NCBI GenBank assembly: GCA_015499985.1
Contig: JAAAUF010000115.1
Span: 30,774 to 55,526 of the forward strand
Source of the DNA: Haplosporangium gracile
Taxonomy: Eukaryota; Mortierellomycota; Mortierellomycetes; Mortierellales; Mortierellaceae
Direction: 5' to 3'
DNA length: 24,753 bases
Of this stretch, positions 1-9,528 are shown in pieces (the first letter of the stretch is position 1; every line of letters starts with the position of its first letter). The notes under the pieces were generated by a model, which saw only the letters and a list, made by a program, of their open reading frames with translations, was not told where the DNA came from and did no database searches. Both the position numbers and the translations under genes were made by a program.

Positions 1-59
1 CCTCCTCGCTCAGACTTAAATAAATAATTGTCCTCGCTCCTCAAACAGGCAGGCGGTCT

Positions 60-800
60 CAACAGGTACTGCAGTCCAGTCGTCGTCAACACGCTCAAGA
101 ACAACGAGTTCTTGAACAAGTTGGTGTTGCACTATTCCGGGTGCAGACAATTAACCGTGATGTTTGGGCGCATCTGTGTGAGCTGTCTGGCCAGGTGTCG
201 CACAAACATCACGGTTACCAGTTTAGAGCCACAATAGTTACAGAGACGATCGTAGCTTTTGGGGGAAGTGATGACCGGGCACGGAATCTGGTCGACGCCA
301 TAATGGGCTGCAGAGGCTGTCATCACAATACGGGCCATGGGCGCCTTCTCGACTAGTGGTAAACAGCAAATGGGTGAGAAGGTAGTGGCCAATGTGGTTG
401 ATACCGAATTCGCTGTCAAATCTTTCTGAAACTTGGCAAGTCCATCAACCCTGCGTCTATGCAGGAACGAAACATGAAAGAACGCAATGAGTTGACTTGG
501 CATCTCGTGTGTTTATTCACTGGACTTCAGGAAAAGTCGCTGCCTTGTTTTCTTACTGTTAACGAGGAGGTTGATGACTGTTGTTCGCTTTGAAACTTTT
601 TCAGCGAAGCGATGGATGTCCTTGAGAGACGCAACGTCCAGATAGATGAATTTAACATGAGGGTTGCAAGTATAAGCCTTGATCATCTGCACTACCTTAG
701 CTCCTTGCTCCCTTGCTCTGTCACCTGTATAAGGAACTGGACATGTCAGCTAATGTTCGCCTCACAGCCTGTGCGTACTAGGCCAAACAGCAAGTAACTG
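60..800 (-). pseudogene. decayed short-chain dehydrogenase/reductase (SDR) remnant
   Basis: Read on the minus strand, SDR motifs occur in the right order but in different frames. Near 700-556 there is a segment with YLDVASLKDIHRFAEK followed by NLLVNS, matching the 'LDVASL...LLVNNAG' block. Near 440-380 another frame gives FGINHIGHYLLTHLL, the usual 'F.vNHlGHFlLT.LL' block. At about 380-132 a third stretch holds LVEKAPMARIVMTAS and the catalytic Y-x-x-x-K as YCGSK, then NITVNCLHPE. A one-base frameshift (near 378-385) separates the second and third blocks. A TAG stop follows HPE, and decayed similarity (NTNLFKN) continues after it. No intact Gly-rich TGxxxGIG nucleotide-binding motif is visible upstream. 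The family is clear (retinol dehydrogenase-like SDR). Multiple breaks and no usable start make this a pseudogene rather than an intron-containing gene. The exact limits are uncertain. Confidence 0.75.
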
Positions 801-1440
801 TCATTGCTCCGTACGTACCGATGATTAGGCTATAACCGGCCTCGGCAAAAGTTGTCGCGGCAACCAATCTCTATCCTCCCTCCTACACAAAAGAATGGGA
901 ACGTCAAGTCAGATATGTATTCCACTGAGCACGCCCTCGATGATTGACGTTAAGCATTTGTTGGCGTGAGAAAATCCATCTACGGAACACGAATATCATT
1001 TATTACCTATCAAAACAGCAGCTTTGCAGCGCCCTCCCGTGCAACAGAATCAGCCATCGAGAAATGACTTGCGGCAATCGAACTCCTAATTCTCCTCCCA
1101 ATCGAGGGGACATTCTGCCCACCGCTCTTCTCACCCAAAATCCACTCAGGAACATTTAATGCGGTAACTTCGTCAAAGAGGAGGAGATATTCGACTAAGC
1201 AATGACGGATGTATTTAGAGGTCGAGAGTCTGTTCATGATATCGTCGTAGAGTACTCCGCCTCGCTGGGAGCCTATTGTCGTGGGGGACGTAGGCAACCG
1301 CGTCGCTTGATCGGCGTGTCGCCTTGCTCACGGTTTTTTTCTTTTTAGTTTGAGGGAGAATGATGTGAGGGAGAGCAAGAATTATTTGTACGTGAAGATG
1401 AAAAGACAATGATTGAGAATATAGCCTTGTCCTCGTCAAC
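801..1440. other. intergenic stretch with one unidentified minus-strand ORF
   Basis: I see no gene I can support here. The longest frame is 1297-1010 on the minus strand (95 codons). It has mixed, protein-like composition, with a GGVLYDDIMNRL start and an IRSSIAASHFSMADSVAREG stretch near its end. I do not recognise it, and no splice partner or convincing promoter was found. It may be another decayed coding remnant next to the SDR pseudogene, or chance. Confidence 0.25.
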
Positions 1441-2022
1441 CTCTCTTATCCTACTTCTGCGCTCTGAGATGAACCGAGCCAGCGCACTAGGATTGTTTTT
1501 TGTAGTATTTGTGGTTTTTTTGATTGATCATCGTCGCTTTGACGCTGTTCACTGATACGAGCGAAGAAAAAATACGCTTTGCTTCATCAAGAGGACCAAG
1601 CGCGTCCTTTATTGATTTTCAGCAATGGGGCACAGAGTCGGCTCGGACGAACTTTTTCTATGCATACGATTTACACCCACACACACACGCGCCCACACAT
1701 TCACACGCACACATCTCACAGCATATTCCCGCACGAACAAGAACACATGCTATTGAACACAAGAACGGACATACAGTGCCCTGACTTTCCGTGCCGCCGC
1801 TTTTATTTCCTCAAATCCATATGCCCCTTCCTTACCGTGGACTCCTCCGCTTTTGAAAAAAACACCGGCTCACATAAAAACCCTGCCGGTCCCCACTTTT
1901 AAAAAGCATGTTTCTCCACACCCTCCTATTTCTCTCTTTCTCTCTCTCTCCTTCTGTATCGTACAACCACATCAACACCTCGAGTCGGCAACAACAACAG
2001 ACAAAACAACTCTAACCACGAA
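1441..2022 (+). promoter_or_regulatory. upstream region of the 7-TM gene, CA- and CT-rich
   Basis: This region holds a CA-rich patch around 1675-1715 and a nearly pure pyrimidine tract at about 1919-1957, ending some 65 bases before the ATG at 2023. CT tracts just upstream of the start are common in fungal promoters and 5' leaders. No clear TATA element was assigned. The start context is ACGAAATGA. Confidence 0.4.
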
Positions 2023-3225
2023 ATGATTGAAGTAGACGTCTTCTGGAGCTTCTCCTTCGGCGCAGTATTCGCAGTCTGCTCCGCAGGTTCCCTCAAAAAC
2101 ACTCCAGAATCCAGATTCTGGTCAACCCCTTCCTTCGTCTACACTCTCCTCTTCCTTTCTCTCATCTTTGCCCCCTCAGGTCTCTACCTCCTTTGGGACA
2201 ACCCCGGTTGGGAATCCATGTACCTCCTCGGTGACAAGAACGAGATCCATGCCCTTCTCCCTACAGTCTTTGCCTTCACGAATGTTCTCCTGGGGATCAT
2301 TGGGTACTATGTAACTTATCGCAATATCCGTCGACATCGCGAAGAGGCGGTGTTGAATATGGGAATGAACAAGTATTGGATTCATGCGTATACGTGTTTC
2401 TGTGCGATTTTGGGGATGGGGTATAATCGGTTTTTGTATCCGTCCGAGTATCAGGATTGGAGGGCGGGGAAGGTGTTTGCGTTGACGGATTTTGCGTTCT
2501 CGAGGATGTTGTTCACGCTTCTTGCCATGGGTGTTGTCCTTCTTCCTGTAAGTGTTCTTTTGGTTTTTCGTTTTTTCAGTGTATTTGCGTGTGTGTTGTT
2601 GAAAAAATAAACTAATAGGAAATCATATTCGAATCTTTTTATCCAGGCGGCGTACATTCCAGCATACATATGGCTCAAGAATGAAACCCTCCTGGCACCT
2701 GGCGACAAGTCCCGCATGTTCTTTTCCTGCCTCTCCTACATTATCCAAGGCATGGTCACCGTCTCTGCCTGTAAGTCTGCTTCTTGTCTGTGTCTATGAA
2801 ATAGCAAACTCCTTGCCACTAAGTTTTAACTCGGCTCCAAAACTCACTTTACATTTTTTTCATTTTATCAAAAAAAGTGTTCGCAACGTACAATGTCAGC
2901 AACTTCAAGTATGCCTCTTCGCAGTCGCTATCCGAGAACGCATGGAGACTGTTTGACAATGGAAACATCCTTGACAGAAATAGCCAATGGTCACCTCTTC
3001 TGGGGTTCTGGGTTGCAGGTAAGAAAAAAACGAGCCAATACCTAAACTCTGCACTTTGTTTTTTTTCTGTATCCATTGTATGTGTTCGACAGTAATCAAC
3101 TAATTCTATTTTTTTTCATTTGTCCTGAAATTGTAGAGGTACTGGTGATGCTATTAGTATCGCTTCCGATCTTTGTTATCCCATCCGTCAAAGCTCCCGT
3201 GCACAAAACCGTCAAGACTCAATAG
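2023..3225 (+). CDS. unrecognised seven-transmembrane protein, 292 residues, 4 exons
   Basis: Exons are 2023-2547, 2647-2770, 2878-3018 and 3137-3225. All three introns are GT-AG with donors GTAAG(T), and the phases (0, 1, 1) match; total coding length is 879 nt. I do not recognise the family. Seven hydrophobic segments are visible, at roughly residues 6-24, 37-58, 76-98, 118-138, 160-185, 199-222 and 253-280. The loop after the third helix is basic (YRNIRRHREE), suggesting a cytosolic face by the positive-inside tendency. The short C-terminal tail is also basic. There is no separate signal peptide, so the first helix probably acts as signal anchor. The topology would fit a receptor-like or transporter-like integral membrane protein, but no catalytic or ligand motif can be named. 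It converges with the gene ending at 3479. Confidence 0.8.
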
Positions 3226-3284
3226 AGACCCCAGTGCACTACATAGTGCACTTGCCAAACACTCTTCACAGAAAACAAGAACAA

Positions 3285-3290
3285 AATAAA
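3285..3290 (+). terminator. poly(A) signal AATAAA of the 7-TM gene
   Basis: A canonical AATAAA lies 60 bases past the TAG stop at 3223-3225, in the 253-bp gap between two convergent genes. The rest of the gap (3291-3478) is GT-rich on the plus strand and would include the 3' UTR of the opposite gene. Confidence 0.5.
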
Positions 3291-3478
3291 CAATGCTAAA
3301 AGTTTGCTGATTATACTTTGTTTTTTGTTATCAGTTTTTGTACGTTGCTAAGAAGAAAGATGAAAGTGGTGGTTGTATGTGGCAAGGTAGGGGTAGGAAA
3401 GCAGGTAGGTGTACAAGGGTGAGTACATATTGTGAGTGTGCGTGGGTACGTAAAGTGCGGGCGTAGGAAGTGTCGAGT

Positions 3479-6400
3479 CTAGGCGGATAACATGTCGACA
3501 TCCTGATCGTCCTCCTGCATTGCGACATCTGCTGGTGACACATGGTTCTGCGCTCCGTCGTCATCAGCCTCTGTCGAGTCTGTGGGACCGGTTGCCGTGG
3601 ACGAGAGTGACTGTTCATCCAATGTTGTGTCTACCAATTGGATCTTTTTGACGGTCTGTTGTTGTATCCGTGACCGTGATGATGGTGTCGGTGCTGAAAA
3701 TGATGTTGTTCCCGTGCCTATCGAAGGTGCTGGGGTCTCCTCCTCCACAACCATCGCATCCACTTCAGATGCGGCTGCCACTACGTGCGCCATTGGAATA
3801 ACAACGGTCTTGCTGGCAAGAGACGAATCCGAAAGCGTCTCGTCTCCGCTCGCATTCTCCGCAGCTTCGAGTTTGCGGAGATTCGCCTGCTCCAAACGGA
3901 TCATCTCCATATCCCGCATCTTCTGCTCAAAAGCAGCCGCCTCGGCAAGCTTTTTCTGTTCCAGAAGAAACTGCTCCTGTAGACGCTGCTGCTGTAATAA
4001 TATTTGCCGATTCTCATGATCCTGATACTGCTTCTGTTGTTGGAGAAGCTGTTGTTTGCCAAACGTCACTAGAATCGCCGTGAAATCGTCGTACTCTTGA
4101 ATCGAATCGGAGTAGAGGCCCGCCGAAGACTCGCGATCCGAAAGTGTGTGTACAATCCTCTGGTGGTTCCAGCCTCGATCGACCTTGTCGCCAACAAACT
4201 GGCTGACAGTCAAGTTCTGGTCTTGTGTTCGATGGTGGCCCTTCTGCACATAATCCCAAAGTCCGTCCGAGGCCATGAGGAGGAAACCTTGCTGGATGTT
4301 GGAAATGTCGATGAACGTGATATCAGGCTTGCAGCTCAGGACAGGATTCACAGGATCTAGCTTGTACAGGACATCACCGATGCATGCTCCGAGGTTGACT
4401 GAGGCCGCCTGCCCGTTCTTAGTCCGATAGGGGATCCCATACTCATTCGATGCGCCGTCCCTGACTCGTATTCGGGCCTCCTTGAGCGATTGGCGGTGCT
4501 TCTTGTCATTGCGGAGATTAGGGTCGAATCGAATCATCTTGTCGTCGTGCGTCACAAACTCGCCTCCGTTAGCGTAAATGGTCAGCGCAAGTCGTTCGAG
4601 CGCCGGGGTATGGTCCTCGCTGTGAAACTCGACATTCCACCGGCCAAAGCTGTCTCGACTGGAGAGAAGTGATCTAGAATCGCCGAGGTTTAGGCAGATG
4701 ATCCACCTGTCGATAAAGACGTTGACGATAAGAGTCGTGCCGTCGCTCCCCGGGTCATCGGTAATTTTCTTTTCCTTGTAGAGCATATACTGCTGCTTTT
4801 TGTAGTCCAGGTATTCCTTGTCGATCAGCCGCACAGCCTCGGAAATCTGACTCTTAACCAGCTCCTGCACATTGGGTAGGGAAAGGTCTTGGGGCCTGTA
4901 CTTTCCGAGAATGACTTGCATGGCGCCGGGTATCGTCGCAATCACAAACGAGGAGCAGGCACGGCCACCGTGGCCGTCCGTTAAGCAAAACATCCGGCCC
5001 AAAAACGCGTCATTGTGTTTCAGGTCCGTGATGACAAAGCCGTCCTCGCAATCTGCCTTAGGGAGTCGCTCTCGGCGGCTGTTGCGGAGCCTTGGGTATG
5101 TGTAGCCAGTTTGCTGCTCGAGCGCAAATGTTGAGGGCTCTTGGGTGAGGTCCACGCCGAACTCGCCTCGTCGATCCGGATAGTTGTTTTCCAAGGCGTT
5201 CTTACCTCTAAATTAGAGGTGAACATTGATGCAAGAAAAATTGAGTTTAGTTTCCGTCGGAGAAAAAAATAAATGATGTGATACGATCAAAAAAGCATGG
5301 AATAATTAATCGACAAATTTTTCCACGAAAGACTGTAGGCTTACTTGAGATGCTGCATGTACTCTCCTGTCTGTGAGGGATTGACGGACAGATTCATGAG
5401 GGCGGATTGATTAATCTCGGTATCGTAGACGTAGCCCTTGGGAAGTTTCTTGAGGCCGTTCGGGATAGAGTCCTTCGTGCCTAGTGGCTTTGGACGAGTT
5501 GTGATCGAGCTAGGAGAGCCCTTCCTGGTGTCTGCTGTGGATTTCTGCCGAGCCCGACCGTTCGTCTTGCGGTCGGTGTCGGCAGAAATCATAGAGTCAT
5601 CGTCCGAGCTTCCTGAGCTGAGTGTGTCCGATGCCCATCCAGTTATCGGTTTCCGTTTCTTGCTCTTGATTGATGTGTCGCTTGAAAGCTTTTGTTTTCG
5701 TTTGGTATTGGTTGCTGGTGCTTTTACACGCGCCTTTGGTCTCGTCATTGCAGATCGCGCTAGGGATGATGACCTTGACTGTTCTAAACGAGTCATACGG
5801 AGGACCCAAAACATAAGGAATCGAGGTTTAGGCAGTGCTAATGCATTTTTACTATTGCAATCCTTTAAAATTTCGACAGTGATATCTAAAGCATCGCTTG
5901 CATCGCGTTGATGGGCACTTACTTTTCCTTGCTGTAGTGGATGTAGAGTCGGACTCGGTTGCATCAGAATCGACGACCTTCAGCTCAAGTAATGGATCCA
6001 ATGCCTTGGGTGCCATGCGGTAGTATGTCGTTCCTTGCGCGCGTCGCTTTTCAATCGGGTCAAATGTCTTGAGCGTGTGTGCGAGCGAAAGTGCCGTCGA
6101 AATCGCGCCCTGAACCGTGCTTTTGGGCGTATTGCCGCTGGAAGGAAGAAGGGATGATGCAAAAGACAAAAATAATATAAAAAAAGAAAATGTTAAAAAC
6201 AGGGTGCGCCCACACGATATGCCATTGAAAACTCTCTGTCACTTTGTCGGACAAACGACCCCTCTAACCAAGCACCCTGTCTCTGCTGCTTACCGAAGAG
6301 TGACAAGCTCGTATAGTCTTATTCCCTCTAACAAAAGCACACAAAAGAGAAGTGACAATGAGTCAGTGTGAGTAAAATGAGGGAAGCGTCAAAAAAGAAA

Positions 6401-6968
6401 TGAAAGGGGGAGATGCTTTTCGTTGCCTTCATTTCTTACCAACTAGTTCCGGCGCGCTTTGCCAAGCATTCCCATAGACAACGAGGACTCTTGCTATAGC
6501 AACAAAGAGTGGTTGTTTCAACTGCTGAGGTAAAAGGTTGAAAGACGAGACGGTCGGTAATGGTGTGTCTCGAGTTAACTGGGCGAGTGGCTGTCTGAAT
6601 GATGATGATGACCCCCGTGTAAATGGCTTTTCTAAGGAGGTTGTTTCCGCGGCCGAGGCGGATGCGCTGTTGTTATTGTTGTTGTCGTGGAGGTGAGGCT
6701 CCTGCGGGGTATGAGACGCGTCTGTGGGTTGGGTGGGTGTGGATTCGTCGAGGGCAATGTCCTGTTGCGGTGATGGTTGTTCTTGTGCGTGCCTGGGGCT
6801 ATTGTTCTTAATGTTCACAATGTCAGTCATAATAATGGCGGTTGCTGTTGTTGTCAGGACCTGCTCCTGCGTCTGTTGGAGAGTGTTGTTGTTGTCATTG
6901 CGAGTGTTGTCGTCCTGTCGTGAACTGGGCGGGCCGTCGGATGGAATGTAGGCCGTTAATGAATCCAT
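3479..6968 (-). CDS. winged-helix / PP2C protein phosphatase fusion, 973 residues, 5 exons
   Basis: Exons (minus strand) are 6968-6440, 6327-6294, 6137-5923, 5759-5345 and 5207-3479. All introns are GT-AG with phases 1, 2, 1, 2; total coding length is 2922 nt. Residues 1-150 are Gln/Asn/Thr-rich. Residues about 150-230 resemble a GDS1/HARE-type winged helix: a helical LFVAIARVLV start, LRGNTPKSTVQGAIS, and a closing TTYYRM. Basic NLS-like clusters follow (KRKQK about 279, KSKKRKP about 291). The PP2C domain (about 430-780) has all expected blocks: EDGF 452, DGHGG 475, SDGTT, LGDSRS, EDHTP, NGGEFV, SDGLWD 711 and DDFTAI 771. It should therefore be an active Mg/Mn-dependent Ser/Thr phosphatase. 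A Gln-rich coiled coil and an acidic tail end the protein. The PP2C exon has no ATG of its own in frame before its acceptor, which supports joining. Two overlapping transcripts remain possible. Confidence 0.82.
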
Positions 6969-7270
6969 CTTTGAGGTGAATGAACAAAGTTAGGCAGACA
7001 CTGTTTCCCTTTTTCTCTCCCTCCTCTTGCTTCGCTCCGTGAACCAAGCGAGCGAGACAACGGCAAAATGCTTTCCAGCAGTCACGTTACGTCGCACATT
7101 GGGGTTCTTAAAGGCTATTTATGTGCAGCATGGTGTGAGTGGAGAGTATCTGAAGGAAAAAAGATGAATGAAACTATGTAAAAAGCAATTGAGTGGGGAG
7201 GTCTAGTTGGATTGGGTTGAGAAGGTATGGTGGTGGCCGGGTATGGTCGCTGTCGTCCTTGGCCTTGTCT
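6969..7270 (-). promoter_or_regulatory. spacer between tandem genes, promoter of the winged-helix/PP2C gene
   Basis: About 300 bp separate the stop of the BTB gene from the ATG of the downstream minus-strand gene. The minus strand carries a TATA-like CATAAATAG near 7121-7113, about 145 bases before the ATG, and a CT-rich stretch lies on the plus strand at 7008-7030. Function is inferred from position only. Confidence 0.3.
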
Positions 7271-9528
7271 TTACAAGAGCTGAAGGTCGTGGATGGCCCA
7301 CAGCAGCGACGACTGGATGTTCATGGGGAAAGTGGTGAGTAGCTGGAGACAAAGGGGCTGCAGGTACTCTGGCCTAAAAGAGCAGTAAAAGGAATTAGAA
7401 TCGACATGGTCAGCTGCTTTGTTATATCGTATCTTCCTCGCCTCTTAAAAACATAGCCCTGGCTGAAATTAAAACATTTGCACTCATACCTCATCCATGC
7501 GGGTTCTGTCTCAGCCTCGGCTTCTTCTTCCTCATCCTCATCTTCGTTCTCGGGCTCATGAATCGACGAGGCATCGTCCAGGTCCTTGCGAGTACCGATA
7601 ACAGATAGCGATCTTGGTGGGTCAGAGATCCGAACAACGCTGCTAACCATCGAACGGCGCTCGTCAGGGTCATCAAACCGGCTGGAGACCTCGCTACGGT
7701 GGCCTTCTGAGAAGCTTCCCTTGATGCTTCCAAATCCATCGTCACTTCTACCTCCAGAGACCCTTGGGCTGACAATATCGTCATCATCATCGCTGTCTTC
7801 CTTGTTGCCCTCTGCCTCGCCTTCATCCTCGTTCTGACCGCCAACATCCCCACGCTGCTCCATAATCTTCTTGCGCGTCTCCTCTAAAAGCTCTGCAAGA
7901 CGCTCCTCAATCCGATCAACGACTTCAAAAGGTGATAGTGGGGCGATCTTGGTGATCGAATCCATCAACAGCTGGATGAACTCTAGGTGGTGTGGGCGCT
8001 TGAGAGCCAACTCCAGTATCTGCCAGAAGAACTCCATCACCAATGTGGAGAGGGCAGGGTAATCTTGATGATGATGGGCGGCATTCGCGTCGGCATTGAC
8101 GGACTTTGGTCGGGGGCGAAGGGGCGGCAGATCGGTCAACGAATTGATGCCGTACGAGATCATATTCAACAGCGAACCCGAGGCGCCGGGGTTGCGGAAG
8201 GATTCGAGAGTAGGATCTTGGAAGGCATGAAGGAGGCCATCGGCAATGTAGCTGACACCCTGTAGGTACACATCTCCGTCTGTTGCCGATGCAAACTCGC
8301 CAAAGGAGACATTGTTGTTTTGATCTGAGTTTTCGTCAACAGCGTCCTTGAGCAGAAGGATGATGAGCTCAAAGGGAGCCCTGACCTTGATCACCTGGTC
8401 CATAAGCCACTGATAGCCCGTTGAAAAGGCCACTCTGTAAAAGGTCACATCGTGTAGGGTGGCGGTTGACTTGCGCATGTCGTCGTCATCATCATCTTCG
8501 TCGCTGGGAATGGCATAGAACTCGCGGGTCCTCAATGGCTGCTGGGAGTTGTAAGCAGTGTAGTGGTCAACCACGTGGCGGAGAGCCTCGACATTTGTTG
8601 CTCTACAGGGGTGGAGAGGCAGGGAGGGTGCTCCCTTGAGGAGATAGATCGATTCTTGACCGCCTGGTGGAAAGATGTACCCGGGACGCAGTTCAGAGAG
8701 TTGGACCTCGGCCATGCGGAGTTCGCGGAACTTTTTAGACCCATACAGGTTCCGGGCAATGGCAAGTTCGCAGTGGTCTCTGATCTCGACCTTGACGACG
8801 GCAACGCGACACATCTGCTGCAGTGCGTCTCGATCGAACCGGAGGATCGCCTGGTCATCTTCACGGTCCTCTGCTCGCAACGACTTGGAGACCTTCTCCA
8901 ACAACTCGGGCTGGCTCTGGCACATTTGTGTGATCTCCTCCTGAAGCAATGCTGTCGTGGTGCCCTTGAGGACGAGACGGCCGGCCTGGCTCATGACGTC
9001 CAACCCACGGCGGAGTCGAGCGTCAAGAGAACTGGTCTGGAAATCGCGGTCTGAGCACCAGCTGCCTGTGTAGAGAAGACGGAGGGAGGACTCGAAGGCG
9101 TACAGTTCCTGGGCATCCATGCATTGAATCTCGATCAGCTGCGAACCCTGACTGTCGCGTTCCTCCTGGAGAGTAATGGCCTTGTCGGCAAGATTGGTTT
9201 TTCCGGCAAGGAGGGCCGAGAAGACCTCGCTCTCCTTGGAAAGGATACGGGAGTGGAGGTGAAGCGACTTTTTGAAAGATCCAGGGACCTGGAGGACGAC
9301 AGTAACGTCGCTGTAGAGACCCTCCTCAAAAAGAACACGACTGGCACTGAGGTGTGGCATGGGAGTTGGAGGCGAGGGCAAGGGCTCTGGAGTCATGACA
9401 GGGCTCGAGAAGCCCTTTGGGCTGGAGATCCCCTTGGGACTCAGAAGGGTCGGTGAGATGATGGTCAAGGCCGACAGCCTCTTTGAGGGGGGGAATGAGG
9501 GCAGGAATGAGCTGAACTCCCTGCTCAT
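7271..9528 (-). CDS. BTB/POZ domain protein with acidic C-terminal region, 713 residues
   Basis: Exons are 9528-7490 and 7373-7271. The intron is GT-AG (donor GTATGAG), phase 2, 116 nt, and total coding length is 2142 nt. Without splicing the frame runs into a different tail, whereas splicing gives AWMRPEYLQPLCLQLL...LWAIHDLQLL, a helical C-terminus. Residues 1-65 are Ser/Pro-rich. A BTB/POZ fold starts near residue 68 (GLYSDVTVVLQ, then LHLHSRILSKESEVFSALL) and runs to about 190, with an insertion. Residues 190-560 are helical and of no family I can name. Residues about 570-675 are very acidic (DSDDDDDI, ENEDEDEEEEAEAE) with Ser-rich, probably phosphorylated, stretches. BTB domains mediate dimerisation and often Cullin-3 or transcription-factor contacts. 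No Kelch, zinc-finger or ankyrin partner domain is visible, so the role is open. Confidence 0.85.

Noticed and set aside
152..216. 14-bp inverted repeat (AACCGTGATGTTTG / CAAACATCACGGTT)
   Set aside because: The two arms encode the adjacent TVMFV and NITVN pieces of the SDR remnant, so the symmetry is probably a coding coincidence. It is not a transposon end or hairpin gene.
5192..5207. TTG at 5194 as the start of the PP2C protein
   Set aside because: A eukaryotic nuclear gene would not normally start there. A consensus acceptor at 5209-5208 and the donor at 5344 join the frame upstream in phase. The same reasoning removes TTG starts at 14337 and 23093.
5438..5911. 157-codon plus-strand frame
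   Set aside because: It lies antisense to an exon and intron of the winged-helix/PP2C gene and has no recognisable features.
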